In this document: piece by piece, positions 37,547 through 48,350 of the stretch
Layout: every line of letters starts with the position of its first letter
How positions within the stretch are numbered: the first letter of the stretch is position 1
NCBI GenBank assembly: GCA_032158125.1
Contig: JASKOT010000020.1
Span: forward strand, 264,652 to 328,651
Direction: 5' to 3'
Length of the DNA stretch: 64,000 nt
Origin: Papiliotrema nemorosa
Taxonomy: Eukaryota; Basidiomycota; Tremellomycetes; Tremellales; Rhynchogastremaceae
The notes under the pieces: generated by a model
Told to the model about the DNA's origin: nothing
The model's input: only the letters and a program-made list of their open reading frames with translations
Databases searched by the model: none
Program-made: the position numbers and the translations under genes

Positions 37547-40500
37547 ATGGACGACCCGTTTGGGATCCCACCCGTACCCAGTCTCCCTCGCCAGCGATCA
37601 AGGGCAAACTTGAATAATCCGATGCCCGCGCCGCCATCATCGAGATCATTGGCTTCTCAATTGAACCGGTCGCCTTCGCCCACCTCCCGACATCCTTCCC
37701 AAATGAGCGGTTTTGCTCTCCGACAACACCTCTCCACTCTGTTAGACCAGAAATCATCCCAGCTGCAGATGCTGGGTTCGATGGGTCAAGAGATTCTCAA
37801 GCAACAACAAGAACTTGAGGAAAGAATAAAGGATTTTGAGGCCGATGCGGATGATGGAGAAGACGAGGTCGGAGAAGCGACCAGATCCAAGCTGCAAGAG
37901 CTGGACAATGCAATGAGAGAATGGGAAACCCAAAATGAAGGGATGAGGCGAGAACTGGGAGGCAAGGTCAGTCGAAGCATTGTTTGCTTCGGAGTTGTTG
38001 CTGACATACAGCCATCCGGCATAATAGACGGTTTACCCAACTCCATCACTGTCCCCGCCCCCGCTGAAACCTCCATGAGTCGCCGGCAGCGAAACAAAGA
38101 GCGCTTACTCCACGATGTAGAATTCGCGTCAGACGTCGGACAGAATCTCATCAAAGAGTGCAGAAGATTGCAAGCTTTATTAAGCGATCGTGATCAAGCT
38201 ATCAGCAAACTCGTCGAGGAACGAGATAGTTGGGAGACTGAGAAGGAGGGATTGGTTGGCGCAGTGCGTGTGGCCGAGAGCAGTGTTGGTGGGTACAAGA
38301 TTGGCGGGATAGTGTATGACTGATGGGATAGAGCGATACAAGGATGAAAACTGGAATCTCGAAGTCTCTCTGCAAGACATCCGAACCAAGTTTACCGACA
38401 TCCAGGATCAGTACAACAAGACATCTGCAGAGCATGCTCGTCTATCCAAATCCCTCGTCTCGACCAGAGAGATCGCCGAAGCCCACAAGACAGAGGCTGA
38501 GAAGGCATCACAACTCTTGGAAGAGATCAAGGCTAAACATGAGACCGACATGGCCAATGCTCGAAAGGCTACCGCGGGTCTGCAGCGAGACAAGAGCGAC
38601 CTCTTGAGTGAGCTGAATGTTGAGAGAAATCGCCGAGTCAGCGCCATGCGAGCTCGAATCTCCCGAGGTGGTTCCCCTAGTCCCGGTATGCTCGACGTCC
38701 GTCAACCAGAGGAAGACGACGAGGATGTCTTTGGTAACGGCAACGAGTCACCCAAGAAACGAGGGCCCGGGTTCGATGTCAACGGTAACGCACTGTCTCC
38801 CGGTGATTTGTATCAGTCGGACTTTGACTCGCCCAATCCTACACCCTCCAAACCTGGAGATCGTGATAGGAAGCCTCTGGGTGAGATGTTTGTCAACGAG
38901 ATTGACGAGCTTCGAAGTAATCTGGAGGAGGCTCGAGCAGAAATTTCTAGAATGAAGTCAGAGGCCGAAGCAGCCAAGCTCAATCAGGGCAGGCAAACAC
39001 CGTCAGCCAGTGCCGAGAACCTCATTCAACATACTCCGGAAGGTCTTTGGGAGGAAGACAGCTCGATAGGTGCTAGAGGCAAGAATGTCAGCACCATCCG
39101 TGGTCGAAGAGGAAGAGGAAGAGGTTTCGCTGCAAGTCTCGGTCGCAAATTGGGCTTTAATCGAACACCCTCTGGTCTCAGTGCATCTCCTGGTACCCCT
39201 GCTGGCGACAAGTCATTCAATTCTGCATCATCCGGCACTCCAGACTTGCTGCGTCAGAGAGGCGCCGCTACGATCGATTCGCCGCTCAGCGCGCAATCGA
39301 TCTCGCCTTCACCTACCGCAACGCTCGACAGAGCTATCAAAGGTGGACCAAACGAAGACCTTTCGAAACCAAGCGGCGTTGGCCAGTCCAACGCACTCGC
39401 AGACGAGCTGGGCGAGGTGGAGTCCATGCCCGCGGCTGATTACATCGAGAGTGCCACCGATATGGACTGGTCAGCTGTGCAACAAACAGATGAACATAAT
39501 CTACCTGTTCCAGCACTTCTTACAACCACGGCCAGTTCTCAGTCCATCGCCTCCTCCGAGATCGAAACGCCGAAACGCGCTGTCTTCGGCGAGTCGACTC
39601 GACTCAACATTCAACAGTCACCTGCGCCCTCTGCCGGCGAGACTACCCCAACCAAGAAGACTATCGGTCTCCCCACTAGCGGCCTGAGCAGAGGTTTCGT
39701 TCGATCGCCTTCTTATGATGATACAACTACAGACGCCGAGACCGAGTATGCTGATGCTCGTGAGAGCGTGGGAACTCTGACCCCACCTCGATCCGAGATG
39801 CCTACCGACACTGAAGCATACGCGACTGGTCAAGAGTGGCACACTGCTGCGGAATCAAGTGCCGACTCTGATTCCGATAACGAGGACCGAACGAGAAACT
39901 TGACTATCAATGGCTTCGGCATGGGACTCGCTGGAGCCGCTGGAGGCTTTGCAGCCGCTCGGCAAGCCCAACGAATGGCCAGCCGAGAGCGCGTTGTGGA
40001 GCGAATCGTCGAGGTGCCTGTGGATCGAATCGTCGAGGTCGAGAGGATTGTCGAAAAGGTCGTCGAGGTACCTGTCGAGAAGATTGTCGAGGTCGAGAAG
40101 CGAGTGGAAGTGCCTGTCGAGGTGGAGAAGATCGTAGAGGTGGAAAAGATTGTCGAGAAGATTGTGGAGTTACCCTTTGAGACGATCGTTGAGGTAGAGA
40201 AGCGGGTAGAGGTCCCGGTTGAGGTGGAGAAGATCGTCGAGGTAGAGAAGATAATTGAGGTGGAAAAAGTGGTCGAGGTGGAGAAGATAGTGGAGGTCGA
40301 GAAGCGAGTGGAAGTGCCGGTCGACAGAATTGTCGAGATTGAGAAGCGCGTCGAAGTTCCGATCGAAGTGGAGAAAGTGGTTGAGGTACCTGTTGACAGG
40401 ATTGTTGAAAAGGTCGTCGAGGTTGAGAAGACTGTGGAAGTGGTCAAAGAGGTAGAAAGGATCGTCGAAGTACCCAAGATTGAGGAGCGCGTCGTCGAGG

Positions 40501-43363
40501 TCGAGAAGTTCATCGACAGACCTGTCGAGGTCATTAAGGAGGTCGAGAAAATCGTCGAGGTCATCAAACCGGTCGAAGTCGAAAAGATTGTCGAGCGGAT
40601 CGTCGAAAAGGAGATCGAGGTGCCAAAGATCGTCGAGGTGGAAAAGATCGTCGAGAAGATTGTTAACGTCGACCGCGAAGTACCGGTGACTGTTGAAAGG
40701 ACCGTCGAAGTACCCAAGATCGTCGAAGTCGAAAAGATCGTGGAAAAGATCGTCGAGGTCCCGGTCGAGGTCGTTCGCGAGGTCCCTGTTGACAAGATCA
40801 TCGAGAAGATTGTCGAAGTCGAGAAGATTGTAGAGGTGGAGAAGGTTGTGGAGAAGACTATCGAGGTACCCGTCGAAGTGGTCAAGGAGATTGACAAGCG
40901 CGTCGAGGTACCCGTGGAGAAGGTCGTCGAGCGTACAGTCGAGGTCCCCGTCGAGGTCGTCAAGATTGTGGAGAAAAGGGTCGAGGTGCCAGTCACGGTC
41001 GAGAAGATTGTGGAAAGGGTGGTCGAAGTACCCGTGGAAAAGATCGTCGAGGTCGAAAAGCTGGTCGAGGTCGAGAAACGGGTCGAAATTCCTGTCGAGG
41101 TCATCCGCGAGGTCGAGAAACGAGTCGAGGTGCCTGTCGAAGTCGAAAAGATTGTCGAAAAGCGCATCGAGGTCCCGCTTATCGTCGAAAAGGTTGTGGA
41201 ACAACGAGTGGAAGTTCCCGTCGACCGCATTGTTGAGGTGGAAAAGCTTATCGAAAACCGAGTCGAGGTGTCGGTCGACCGTATCGTCGAAGTGGAAAAG
41301 ATTGTGGAGAGGATCGTCGAAGTGCCCGTGGACCGAATCGTCGAGGTGGAGAAGATTGTCGAGAAGCGCGTCGAGGTCCCCGTGGAACGCATCGTCGAAG
41401 TGCCCGCCAAAGCCGCCGAAATGGCAGAGATTGGGTCTCAGACGGATCAGATTGCCGGAATTCCATCCTCACCCAGCTCTCCACCTGCAGATGTCGGTTT
41501 GTTCCGAGTCTTGGCCGGAGGCAACTACGATTTCCTCAAGGCCCCTCCTGCGCCAGGCGTTCTTGGAACCGCGTCTCGTCGCATCTCCGCCAACACTTTT
41601 GGCGGCAACGCCTCGGAGACCGATGGACTCCCTAGTATCCGTGCTCTCGCTCCTTCGCCTTCTATCGACGGGCTGCCAGCTCCTTCACCTACCGAAGAGG
41701 TGCCGGACAAGACTCGGCCACCTCTGTTGAACTTGCCCCCTCCACCTTCCATGCCGCCACCACCCACAGCGACGAAGAAGATGTCCACTGGCGCACCTCC
41801 TCGACCTCAGTCTCCACCTCCAGATTCGGTCACCTACCGAAGATCGCAAAGACCAGCACCCTCTTCCGCCGGTGCCGCGATCCGGACGGCTGGTGCCATG
41901 GGTCCCCCAGAGTCTGCTTCTCGACAACCATCCAGAAGCAGCATTCGAGGTCCTCCCGTCGGCATGACTCCAGGCAAAGACAACGAGGCATGGGAAAAAT
42001 CTCGTGCAAGTGTCAGGCGCAAGGCGACTACCGTGATCCCTGGTCCATCAGAGGGACGCGTCTCTGCAGCAAGTAGCATCTCGGGTCATCAGATCAACCC
42101 CAGTGTCTCATCTTTGGGCAGTGCGGCTCCACCACCTGCGTCCACCGGCGCTACGGATCCAGCCACGATTCACGCCATCACTCAGACAATGATCGGAGAG
42201 TACCTCTACAAGTACACTCGACGAGTGGTCGGTAAAGGTCAAAGTGACAACCGTCACAAGCGATTCTTCTGGATTCACCCGTATACCAAGACCCTCTACT
42301 GGAGCTCCGAGGATCCAGGATCAGGCAAGGCATTTGAGTCGTCTGCGAAGAGTGGTGAGTGGTATCCGTGTTATGGAGAGTGTGTCTGATCCACAGTTTT
42401 CATCTCGAGCGTTCGAGTCTTGGACGACTCCAACGTCCAGCCTCCTGGTTTGCATACCAAGAGTATTGTCGTCTCGACGCCAGGACGAGAGATTCAATTT
42501 ACCGCACCGGATCAGGAGAGACACGATCTGTGGATGTCGGTGAGTGTTGAGGCGGGATGGATTGAATCTGACTGACTTGGTAGGCTCTGCGATTCCTGTT
42601 GCAGCAACAGACCACTGCGCCAGTGTTGGACGATGTTGCTTCCAGCACTTCGAGATCACTACGACCATCTCAATCTTCCAACTTCCTCGGAGCAGACGAA
42701 CAGGGTCGCCTCGCTAATTCCCGATCACCAATGTCTCTACGAAGCTTCAACTCGTCTCAGCGTGATTTGACAACACCAAAGGCGAGCCATATCCGTCCTG
42801 GTTCCGCTCTTTCAGTTCGACACGGCACGGCAATGACCAAACGACATGGCACGCCTGCTTACGAGTTTATGCGTCGGCACGAGGTCCCGGCTACTATACA
42901 TGGCGGACATCGATTCAAGGGGGCGTACAAAGGTGCTCCTATAGCCGATGACTTTGATATGGTCTTGCGAGACGACGCCGATGATCCAGATACTTCGTTT
43001 GACGGTATGGACAATGTCAGGGGTGAGTGAGGGAGACCACTGGTTGATTTGCGCTAACGTTTAGCCTGCTGCGATGGCAAACATGTGGTTGGTGGGAAGC
43101 ATCATCACCATCATCACGATCACAACAATGAGAATGCCGGTCAGACGCCAGGACGGAGCCAGACACCATCGTTGCGAGCGTGGTCTACGCGATCAAGGAG
43201 GACGAGCAATGCGTCGGCCAAGCCTGGCTCGATGTTTACGGCGAGGAAAGACGTCACGGGAGGTGACAGTATGAGTATAAGGAGCTCTCTAGCTCATAGG
43301 TCGAGGTCAGTCATGGGACATCGGTCTGTTCCGGGAAGTCCTACTCCGCGAAAGGCTTCGTGA
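37547..43363 (+). CDS. NUM1: Num1/ApsA/Mcp5-type cortical anchor with coiled coil, VE-repeat array and PH domain
   Basis: Starts MDDPFGIPPVPSL. The first 350 or so residues contain the Mcp5/Num1 coiled-coil block (TLLDQKSSQLQMLGSMGQEI, KQQQELEERIKDFEAD, FASDVGQNLIKECRRLQALL). Then come a disordered Ser/Pro region, a 471-residue array of VEKIVEVPVE-type repeats (39993-41405), a Pro-rich linker and a PH domain spanning three exons: IGEYLYKYTRRV, HKRFFWIHPYTKTLYWSS, PPGLHTKSIVVSTPGREIQF and DLWMSALRFLLQ. Num1-family proteins bind PI(4,5)P2 at the plasma membrane through this PH domain and anchor dynein and mitochondria for nuclear migration and inheritance. Short introns lie at about 37969, 38293, 42354, 42541 and 43024. 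The tail contains six consecutive His followed by DH and ends SPTPRKAS. Confidence 0.9.
39993..41405 (+). repeat. 471-residue VE(K/R)IVEVPVE-type tandem repeat within the NUM1-like gene
   Basis: About 1.4 kb of coding sequence built from short units such as VEKIVEV, VEKRVEVPVE, VDRIVEVEK and VVKEVEKIV, in varying order and with no stop or frame change. Codons vary between GTC, GTG and GTT and between GAG and GAA, so the array is old or kept by selection on protein rather than freshly duplicated at the DNA level. Confidence 0.9.
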
Positions 43364-43624
43364 GAAGGGATGAGTCGTGGAGGGGAAAGAAGTCTCTAAA
43401 CATTTGGTTTATTACACATTTCTGTTCTTATATACGACACGTCAGATGACTCTTGGTAATGTGATAATGAATCAGCATCCTGTCTGTACTAGAAGAGGCG
43501 CCATGGTGAAGTCCACTCATGGTGTCGAGTTTCAGAATCCAACTTACCATCCCGCGCTCTTGACCCCTTGCAGTTCGTGCATTGCGTCCTGTCTCTTCCG
43601 CCTTGCCGAGCTCGGAGTGTCGCC

Positions 43625-44095
43625 ATGAACGGTCTATCGGACTTGGATCTTGTAGCTCAGGCGATGGCGCCTACCAATGTCCCATCTCAAAAGATCACAG
43701 CCGAATCAATCGACCAATCTCCCCTTCCTGATTCCACCGCTCAATCCGCCCCTGCTCAGACTATATCCACAAATCAAAATCACCCTGGATCCACAACAGA
43801 CTCGGCCTCGAAATCACAGACCACCGAAGAGAAATTGTTATCACTCGGAATAGATCCCTCGACATTGTCCGAATCGGATCTAGCAGCTTTACAACCCATC
43901 ATCAACGCCCTTTCACTCGGGGACGGGGAGGTCGAGGGGGACGGGGAGGAGGACGAGTTGAGGATAGCGGAGATATTGGCTCAGATGGACGCGGCGGGAT
44001 CTGTGGCTGATGATCTGGAAGGAAAGCTCGATGAGTTGTTGAAGAATCTAGGCGAGACGGAGAAACAGATGCAGGCTGCGAATGAGGAGAAGTAA
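43625..44095 (+). CDS. Small acidic protein of unknown function (156 aa)
   Basis: A single-exon frame from ATG 43625 to TAA 44093-44095, starting MNGLSDLDLVAQAMAP. The first half is Ser/Thr/Gln/Pro-rich and probably disordered. The second half is acidic and helical: EEKLLSLGIDPSTLSESDLA, then RIAEILAQMDAAGSVADDLE and GKLDELLKNLGETEKQMQAA, which form a likely coiled coil. The frame extends upstream to 43568, but that part is less protein-like. I cannot name it. It might bind a partner through the coiled coil. A GTGCGT...CTAATAGACAG intron-like sequence follows the stop (44096-44145), so the 3' UTR may be spliced. Confidence 0.6.
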   Translation: MNGLSDLDLVAQAMAPTNVPSQKITAESIDQSPLPDSTAQSAPAQTISTNQNHPGSTTDSASKSQTTEEKLLSLGIDPSTLSESDLAALQPIINALSLGDGEVEGDGEEDELRIAEILAQMDAAGSVADDLEGKLDELLKNLGETEKQMQAANEEK

Positions 44096-44455
44096 TGTGC
44101 GTATCGTCTACACTTGGTCTGGCTTGGTGTTTGACTAATAGACAGGAGCCCCTACATCAATGACTCAATGACCGTATCAGACTCTATTGCATGTTGTACA
44201 TCTCGAAGATACGAGTCGTGACACGGGTCAATCTCCGCTCGATGGTCCGAGTTGCATCAATCCCTTCCTTGATCACCTTCATCGACCTGGCCATCGATTT
44301 CTTCTGCCCTAACCTTGTCCGACTGCTCACTCTTGACTTCTCTCCCTCTCCATCTGACACGAGATAGGGCCTGTGACAGACGCGACGGATGGTGAAAACA
44401 GAAATGACCCATATATACATGTGGTGTCGGCCTCAACACTGATATATACCTATTG
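44096..44455. other. Convergent intergenic region with one weak minus-strand ORF
   Basis: 360 bases between the small acidic protein and DSC2. A 78-codon minus-strand frame (44184-44420) containing ARSMKVIKEGIDATRTIERR looks slightly protein-like, but I find no family and no partner exons. Confidence 0.35.
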
Positions 44456-45946
44456 CTATATGTTCTCCTGTAACAAAGCCTCCACCGCTTGAGCCGTGTT
44501 ATTGTCGCTGATCGTTAGCCCCATCTCCTCAGATATTCCATGTGACGCACTGTCGCTGAAGCGTATTCACCACGACCTCTCTGGACAAATTCGGAAACAT
44601 ACTCGTCAATGTCCCAATCTCATCCTCTGTCGGTGCTCTTGTCCCTCTTCCCGCCATCTCACTGACAAACTCCCCCATTGCCGCCCTAGCAGCACTCGCC
44701 CTTCCTCGCGCGGTATTGGCTGTTCCCTCTGTCGCCGTGGCATTTGCCGCCGCTGCCATCCTTGCATTTTGTCTCGCCTGAGCTAGCGCCGCAATGTTGG
44801 GCGTCACGCGCCTCGCCGCAGCTGCCTCTGCTGCGTTGTTCATCCGTAGAAGACTGGTCAGAGTCGCTCGGCTAGCGACAGCTTGTTGGGTTGCTTCACT
44901 GATCTGACCGGGCAAGACGCGCTGGGATCGTCGAGGCGCGGTGCTACCGCCCAACGGAGCGAACAGCCGCGCGAGGAGGTTGTAGATGGATGTGGGGATA
45001 CGGAAGGATTTGAGGGGTCGGATGAGGCGACGATGCCGCAAAGAAGGGATGAGGAGGGTATCGGTACGGTACAGATAGCCCGCTATGAGTCCCGATGTGG
45101 ATGCGAGGATGGAGAGGGGAGGGTGGGAGAGGAAGAGCTAGACGTCAGCGCTCGATCGGTGAAGTGACTTGCCTGAAGGGCGAGTATCCACGCGTAGATT
45201 TTGGACGAGAATTCTATGCCGAAGACTCTAAAGTAGTAGAGGGAGGGGACAGTTCGGTACTGCTGCCATAGTCTGGATGTCAGTCTGGATTCGAACAAGC
45301 TTGGACATACAAGCTAAAGATGATCCCATATGGACCGGCGGGGATGGAGTAGACGCCAAACGGGGAAAGGAGGATGATCCCGATGAAGCTCAGGATCGTA
45401 GAGACGATCGAAGAGAGGAGTATGTAGGCCTGTGGGTCAGCTTGTTGTACGAGTTGCTGCTGATCAGAGCAGACTGACTGAAAACTTCCTGGGGCCAAAT
45501 GATCTGTGGAGGTCAGTGCGATCACGTCTTTAGGCTCTGCTTACCTCTCTATCGTCACGCCGACCTGATACAACAGTAGCTCTCCCATCAACAGTTCTGT
45601 CGAGTTGGCAAAGACCAAAAAGTGCACTAGTATCCTCCAGAACTGGATATCAGTGCACCGCACCTTGACTCAGGTTCAACCAGCGGGACTTACCTGATGA
45701 TACTTGGTCATGTGAGGGACGATTTGAAGGTGAAAATACGGCTTGATGTCAAGCAGCGAGACAGCAAGCGACGATACACCCAGAACAACCATCAGTCCTA
45801 TATCGTCAGCTGGTCTTCTGATGTGAGGTTCCGACTCGCCCTTGGTGATCGTCGCATTTTGGAACCCTGGCCATCAGCATGATGCGACACAAGAGAGATG
45901 CGCTACCACTACGCTATACGGGCATTCTTGGCCACTCACCAGACAT
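44456..45946 (-). CDS. DSC2: Dsc2-like rhomboid pseudoprotease with C-terminal CUE/UBA domain
   Basis: Exon 1 is only ATGTCTG (45940-45946); exon 2 gives GFQNATITKGESEP, then hydrophobic helices LMVVLGVSSLAVSLLDIKPY, FWRILVHFLVFANSTELLMG, ELLLYQVGVTIE, SPFGVYSIPAGPYGIIFSLY and VPSLYYFRVFGIEFSSKIYA. This is the derlin/rhomboid layout without catalytic Ser and His. An Ala-rich cytosolic linker leads to PTEDEIGTLTSMFPNLSREV and TAQAVEALLQENI, a CUE/UBA ubiquitin-binding domain split by one intron. Dsc2 is a subunit of the Golgi Dsc E3 ligase, which in fission yeast and Cryptococcus-type fungi starts proteolytic activation of the sterol sensor SREBP and removes orphan membrane proteins. The first intron contains a tRNA-Thr fragment. 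Confidence 0.85.
45889..45923 (-). repeat. tRNA-Thr 5'-half copy inside DSC2 intron 1
   Basis: Read on the minus strand, these 35 bases match positions 1 to about 36 of the tRNA-Thr gene at 46288 with one mismatch. The match includes the whole acceptor 5' strand, the D arm and most of the anticodon stem-loop, then stops. The downstream sequence cannot form the 3' half, so this is not a functional tRNA. It lies inside the 73-nt intron 45867-45939. Confidence 0.8.
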
Positions 45947-46287
45947 CGTGTCGGCCCCTCCGTTTCCAAGGCGCGACGGCACTTGTCTTGAGCAAGGTGT
46001 GGATGGGCGAAAGGTAATTGACGGTTAATGGACAGTTGAAACATGACCTTCGCGTCCTGGGTGGCGACACCATGGGCGGGCAGAATCCCTCAAAGAGCTC
46101 TCACAGGTCACTATGGCAGCAGAGGCAGATTTTGGTGTGGGCCTGACGATATGCTCGTTCGGGAGAGGAGGTTTCTAGAGGCCCAGGGAACGCTCAGAAG
46201 TGCCTACAGGCGAAAGCTGCTATCACAAACATGTATATAGTGCAGCAGAATTTTGGCCAGTTGCACATCATTTTCGTTCTGGTAGCC

Positions 46288-46368
46288 GCCCGTATAGCGT
46301 AGTGGTAGCGCATCTCACTTGTAATGCTCGAGATGAGAAGGTCCTGTGTTCAATCCACAGTGTGGGCA
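46288..46368 (+). tRNA. tRNA-Thr (anticodon UGU) with a 9-nt intron
   Basis: Starts GCCCGTATAGCGTAGTGGTA and ends TGTGGGCA. The acceptor strands pair with two G-U pairs. The A box is TAGCGTAGTGG and the T arm is CTGTGTTCAATCCACAG. The anticodon stem TCTCA/TGAGA closes loop CTTGTAA once ATGCTCGAG is removed after position 37, giving anticodon TGT. A T-run (TTTTT at about 46376) follows as a Pol III terminator. Confidence 0.88.
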
Positions 46369-47016
46369 TCAGTCGGTTTTTGTTGCGCCCATGAGCGTCA
46401 AGCTGGCGCGCATGTGCCAGGCACGGCCTCCAGACTATGGATTCTACTTTCAGACGGAGAACATCATGGGCAGGAACAATAGGCAGCGTCGCGGCGCGAT
46501 TGTCTACTACTTGCTAAGGCATGATATACTCGCTCCCACCGGACTGCGTACAACCTGTTGACCGCTTTCGCCGAAGGTGCGGAGGATAACCCTGCTCAGC
46601 ACTTTCCCGGCTCTTACACATCGGCTAGACGACGCACTCGTGTGAGAGCGGGCGAGGCATCTGGCGCAATGCTGCATTGGCGGTGATCATTGATCAGCTG
46701 GGATGGCAAAGATGTCCTGGGGTCAGTGGCAAAATGCATGTGGGCGTAGCGCGGCGGACGTGGCAATTGCCCGAATGAGTACTCTTCGTTTACATACGGA
46801 TACCCTGTACGACAACCCTGGCTTGTTATGTAATACCGCTTCCTTTGCTCTAGCAAGGCATGCAAATACGTGCGTCTTTTGCTCCAAAGGACCATACTTC
46901 GGGTGGCAAAAAGCCCATCACTGCGCGATTTCCTTCCATTGTTCGCTTCCTCTGCCGATCGCCTCTAAGCGTCCCTGGAGGCGGCTTGGCACTGTAAAAA
47001 GAGCCAAAAGGGCTTG
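46369..47016. other. Intergenic region between two tRNA genes
   Basis: 648 bases holding the tRNA-Thr terminator at its left and the tRNA-Ile terminator (T-run on the minus strand, 46996-47000) at its right. Open frames here lack any protein-like pattern and I see no gene. Confidence 0.45.
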
Positions 47017-47105
47017 TTCTCAGTATGAGAGTCGAACTCATGGTCTTCGTGATGCTAGAAAGTAACCTCATAAGCACGACGCATTAACCACTATGCTAAC
47101 CGAGA
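47017..47105 (-). tRNA. tRNA-Ile (anticodon UAU) with a short intron
   Basis: The minus strand starts TCTCGGTTAGCATAGTGGTT and ends ACTGAGAA. Acceptor strands TCTCGGT/ACTGAGA pair fully with one G-U. A box TAGCATAGTGG, T arm ATGAGTTCGACTCTCAT. Anticodon stem TCGTG/CACGA encloses CTTATG, then an intron of about 16 nt, so the anticodon is TAT. Fungal tRNA-Ile(UAU) genes typically carry introns. A T-run lies downstream at 46996-47000. Confidence 0.87.
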
Positions 47106-48350
47106 GGCCAAACCTCCTATTTTTCGATAGTGAACAAAGTCAGCGGTTCACTCATTTATATACCCGATTTTCTGAAGGCGTCTTAAGCGCCGGCTGGCCC
47201 CTCTTGTCCTCGCGCTCTATGCTCAACCCGACTTGATGGACCGGAGGGGGGCTCGGGATCACCGGAATTCTCCAGGTGCATGATAGTCCTTGCAATGTAA
47301 GGATATGCGCTGATTGTCGAACCAGTTGACAAGGCTGTGCTCGAGCGCGGCCAGGCATGGCACATCCCATGTCGTCCCAGTGTTGTTCATCGAAGGGATC
47401 CGGCAGTTGATTGCAAACGCAGGTTTTGTGCACGCGGCGTTTCCTTGCGAGAATGGGAGATTGCAGTAGACGCACACGATCAAAGGGCTCCGTGGGCGCT
47501 GCCCGTGAAGCTCGGGTGCGATCAAGAGGATAACCCATGTCCAGCGTAACGAAGGCTATTGCCGTTCCAGACGGATGGCATTCCATTGGTGTCTTGTCGG
47601 GCATGCGCTCCTGATAATGTCGTTTGATCCATGTGGGACGGCATGCGAAAGTAGGGACGACATTCATCGGGCAGCCGACCGGCACTCGGAAGCGCCGTCC
47701 CAACAACATGCACCTGGTGCCTGACACGACCTGCGCAATGCGAGCGGTGTATTGTGTAGAGTGTGCAATGTCCGCTGTGTATCGAAGGGGGCAAGGATGC
47801 ATTGAGGTGGTTGTCGATCAGGTTGAATTTGGAGCGAACTCGAATGTCGACAAGACACGCAGTCACGGAGCGAGGCTAGATCCGGATCTCATGGCGCGTC
47901 TGAATCGCATGCGAGTAACTGTACGAGAAGACAAAGGGTCAGAGGTTGTGCCATAGAGAGACGTGAAATCAATCCTAGTCCTAGGGGTGAAGAAACCGCG
48001 CACGGCAGAGCCAGCATGAGTTTCGGTCGAACAATATGACAGACAGAGCTGGGGTCTTCGACAGATACCATGCGTCGACACAGCATGAGAGAGCTCCTGG
48101 GTCACAGAGATGCGTGGCGCGACGAGTGGACATGAAGAGGTGGTGACGGATGTCAGAACGAAAGCGAGGCGGGAGAGAGATGTTCCTTCTCCCCATCAAC
48201 CAAACGAGGGAGACAACAGAGCTGAATAGGACGAAGATACGTGCACGCGTGCGCGTGGGTGAATGAGTGGATGTGTTTCGGGTGTGCTTGCATGCGTGTC
48301 CACAGCGTACAAGATGCTAGGCAGATCCACACACAACATGCACTACCCCT
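47106..48350. other. Gene-poor region after tRNA-Ile; one unresolved minus-strand candidate
   Basis: 1.2 kb with no gene I can support. On the minus strand, 47259-47525 reads CVYCNLPFSQGNAACTKPAF and then ALEHSLVNWFDNQRISLHCK, which looks more protein-like than chance, and 47530-47800 in another frame has a Cys-containing stretch. They could be exons of one small gene, remains of one, or chance. The right end is 3' flank of UTP17. Confidence 0.3.

Noticed and set aside
40170..41204. A 344-codon minus-strand frame (Asp/Leu/Phe repeats) and a plus-strand Ser/Arg-rich frame in the same array
   Set aside because: Both are further frames opened by the same low-complexity coding repeat; they end at the array borders.
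39830..41410. A 526-codon minus-strand open frame (Ser/Thr/Phe repeats) opposite the Num1 array
   Set aside because: It is the antisense reading of GTC/GAG/AAG-rich repeat codons, which cannot form stops on the other strand. It has no start context, splice signals or known repeat family.
45830..45925. A complete second tRNA-Thr on the minus strand
   Set aside because: Only the 5' half matches. The following bases cannot form the T arm or the acceptor 3' strand.
46614..47065. Open frames between the two tRNA genes
   Set aside because: One reads through the antisense of the tRNA-Ile gene; none has protein-like composition or homology I can see.
47152..47802. A 216-codon minus-strand frame as a gene
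   Set aside because: No intron signals, no start context, no family, and its sequence changes character midway; a shorter segment in another frame looks better and is reported separately.
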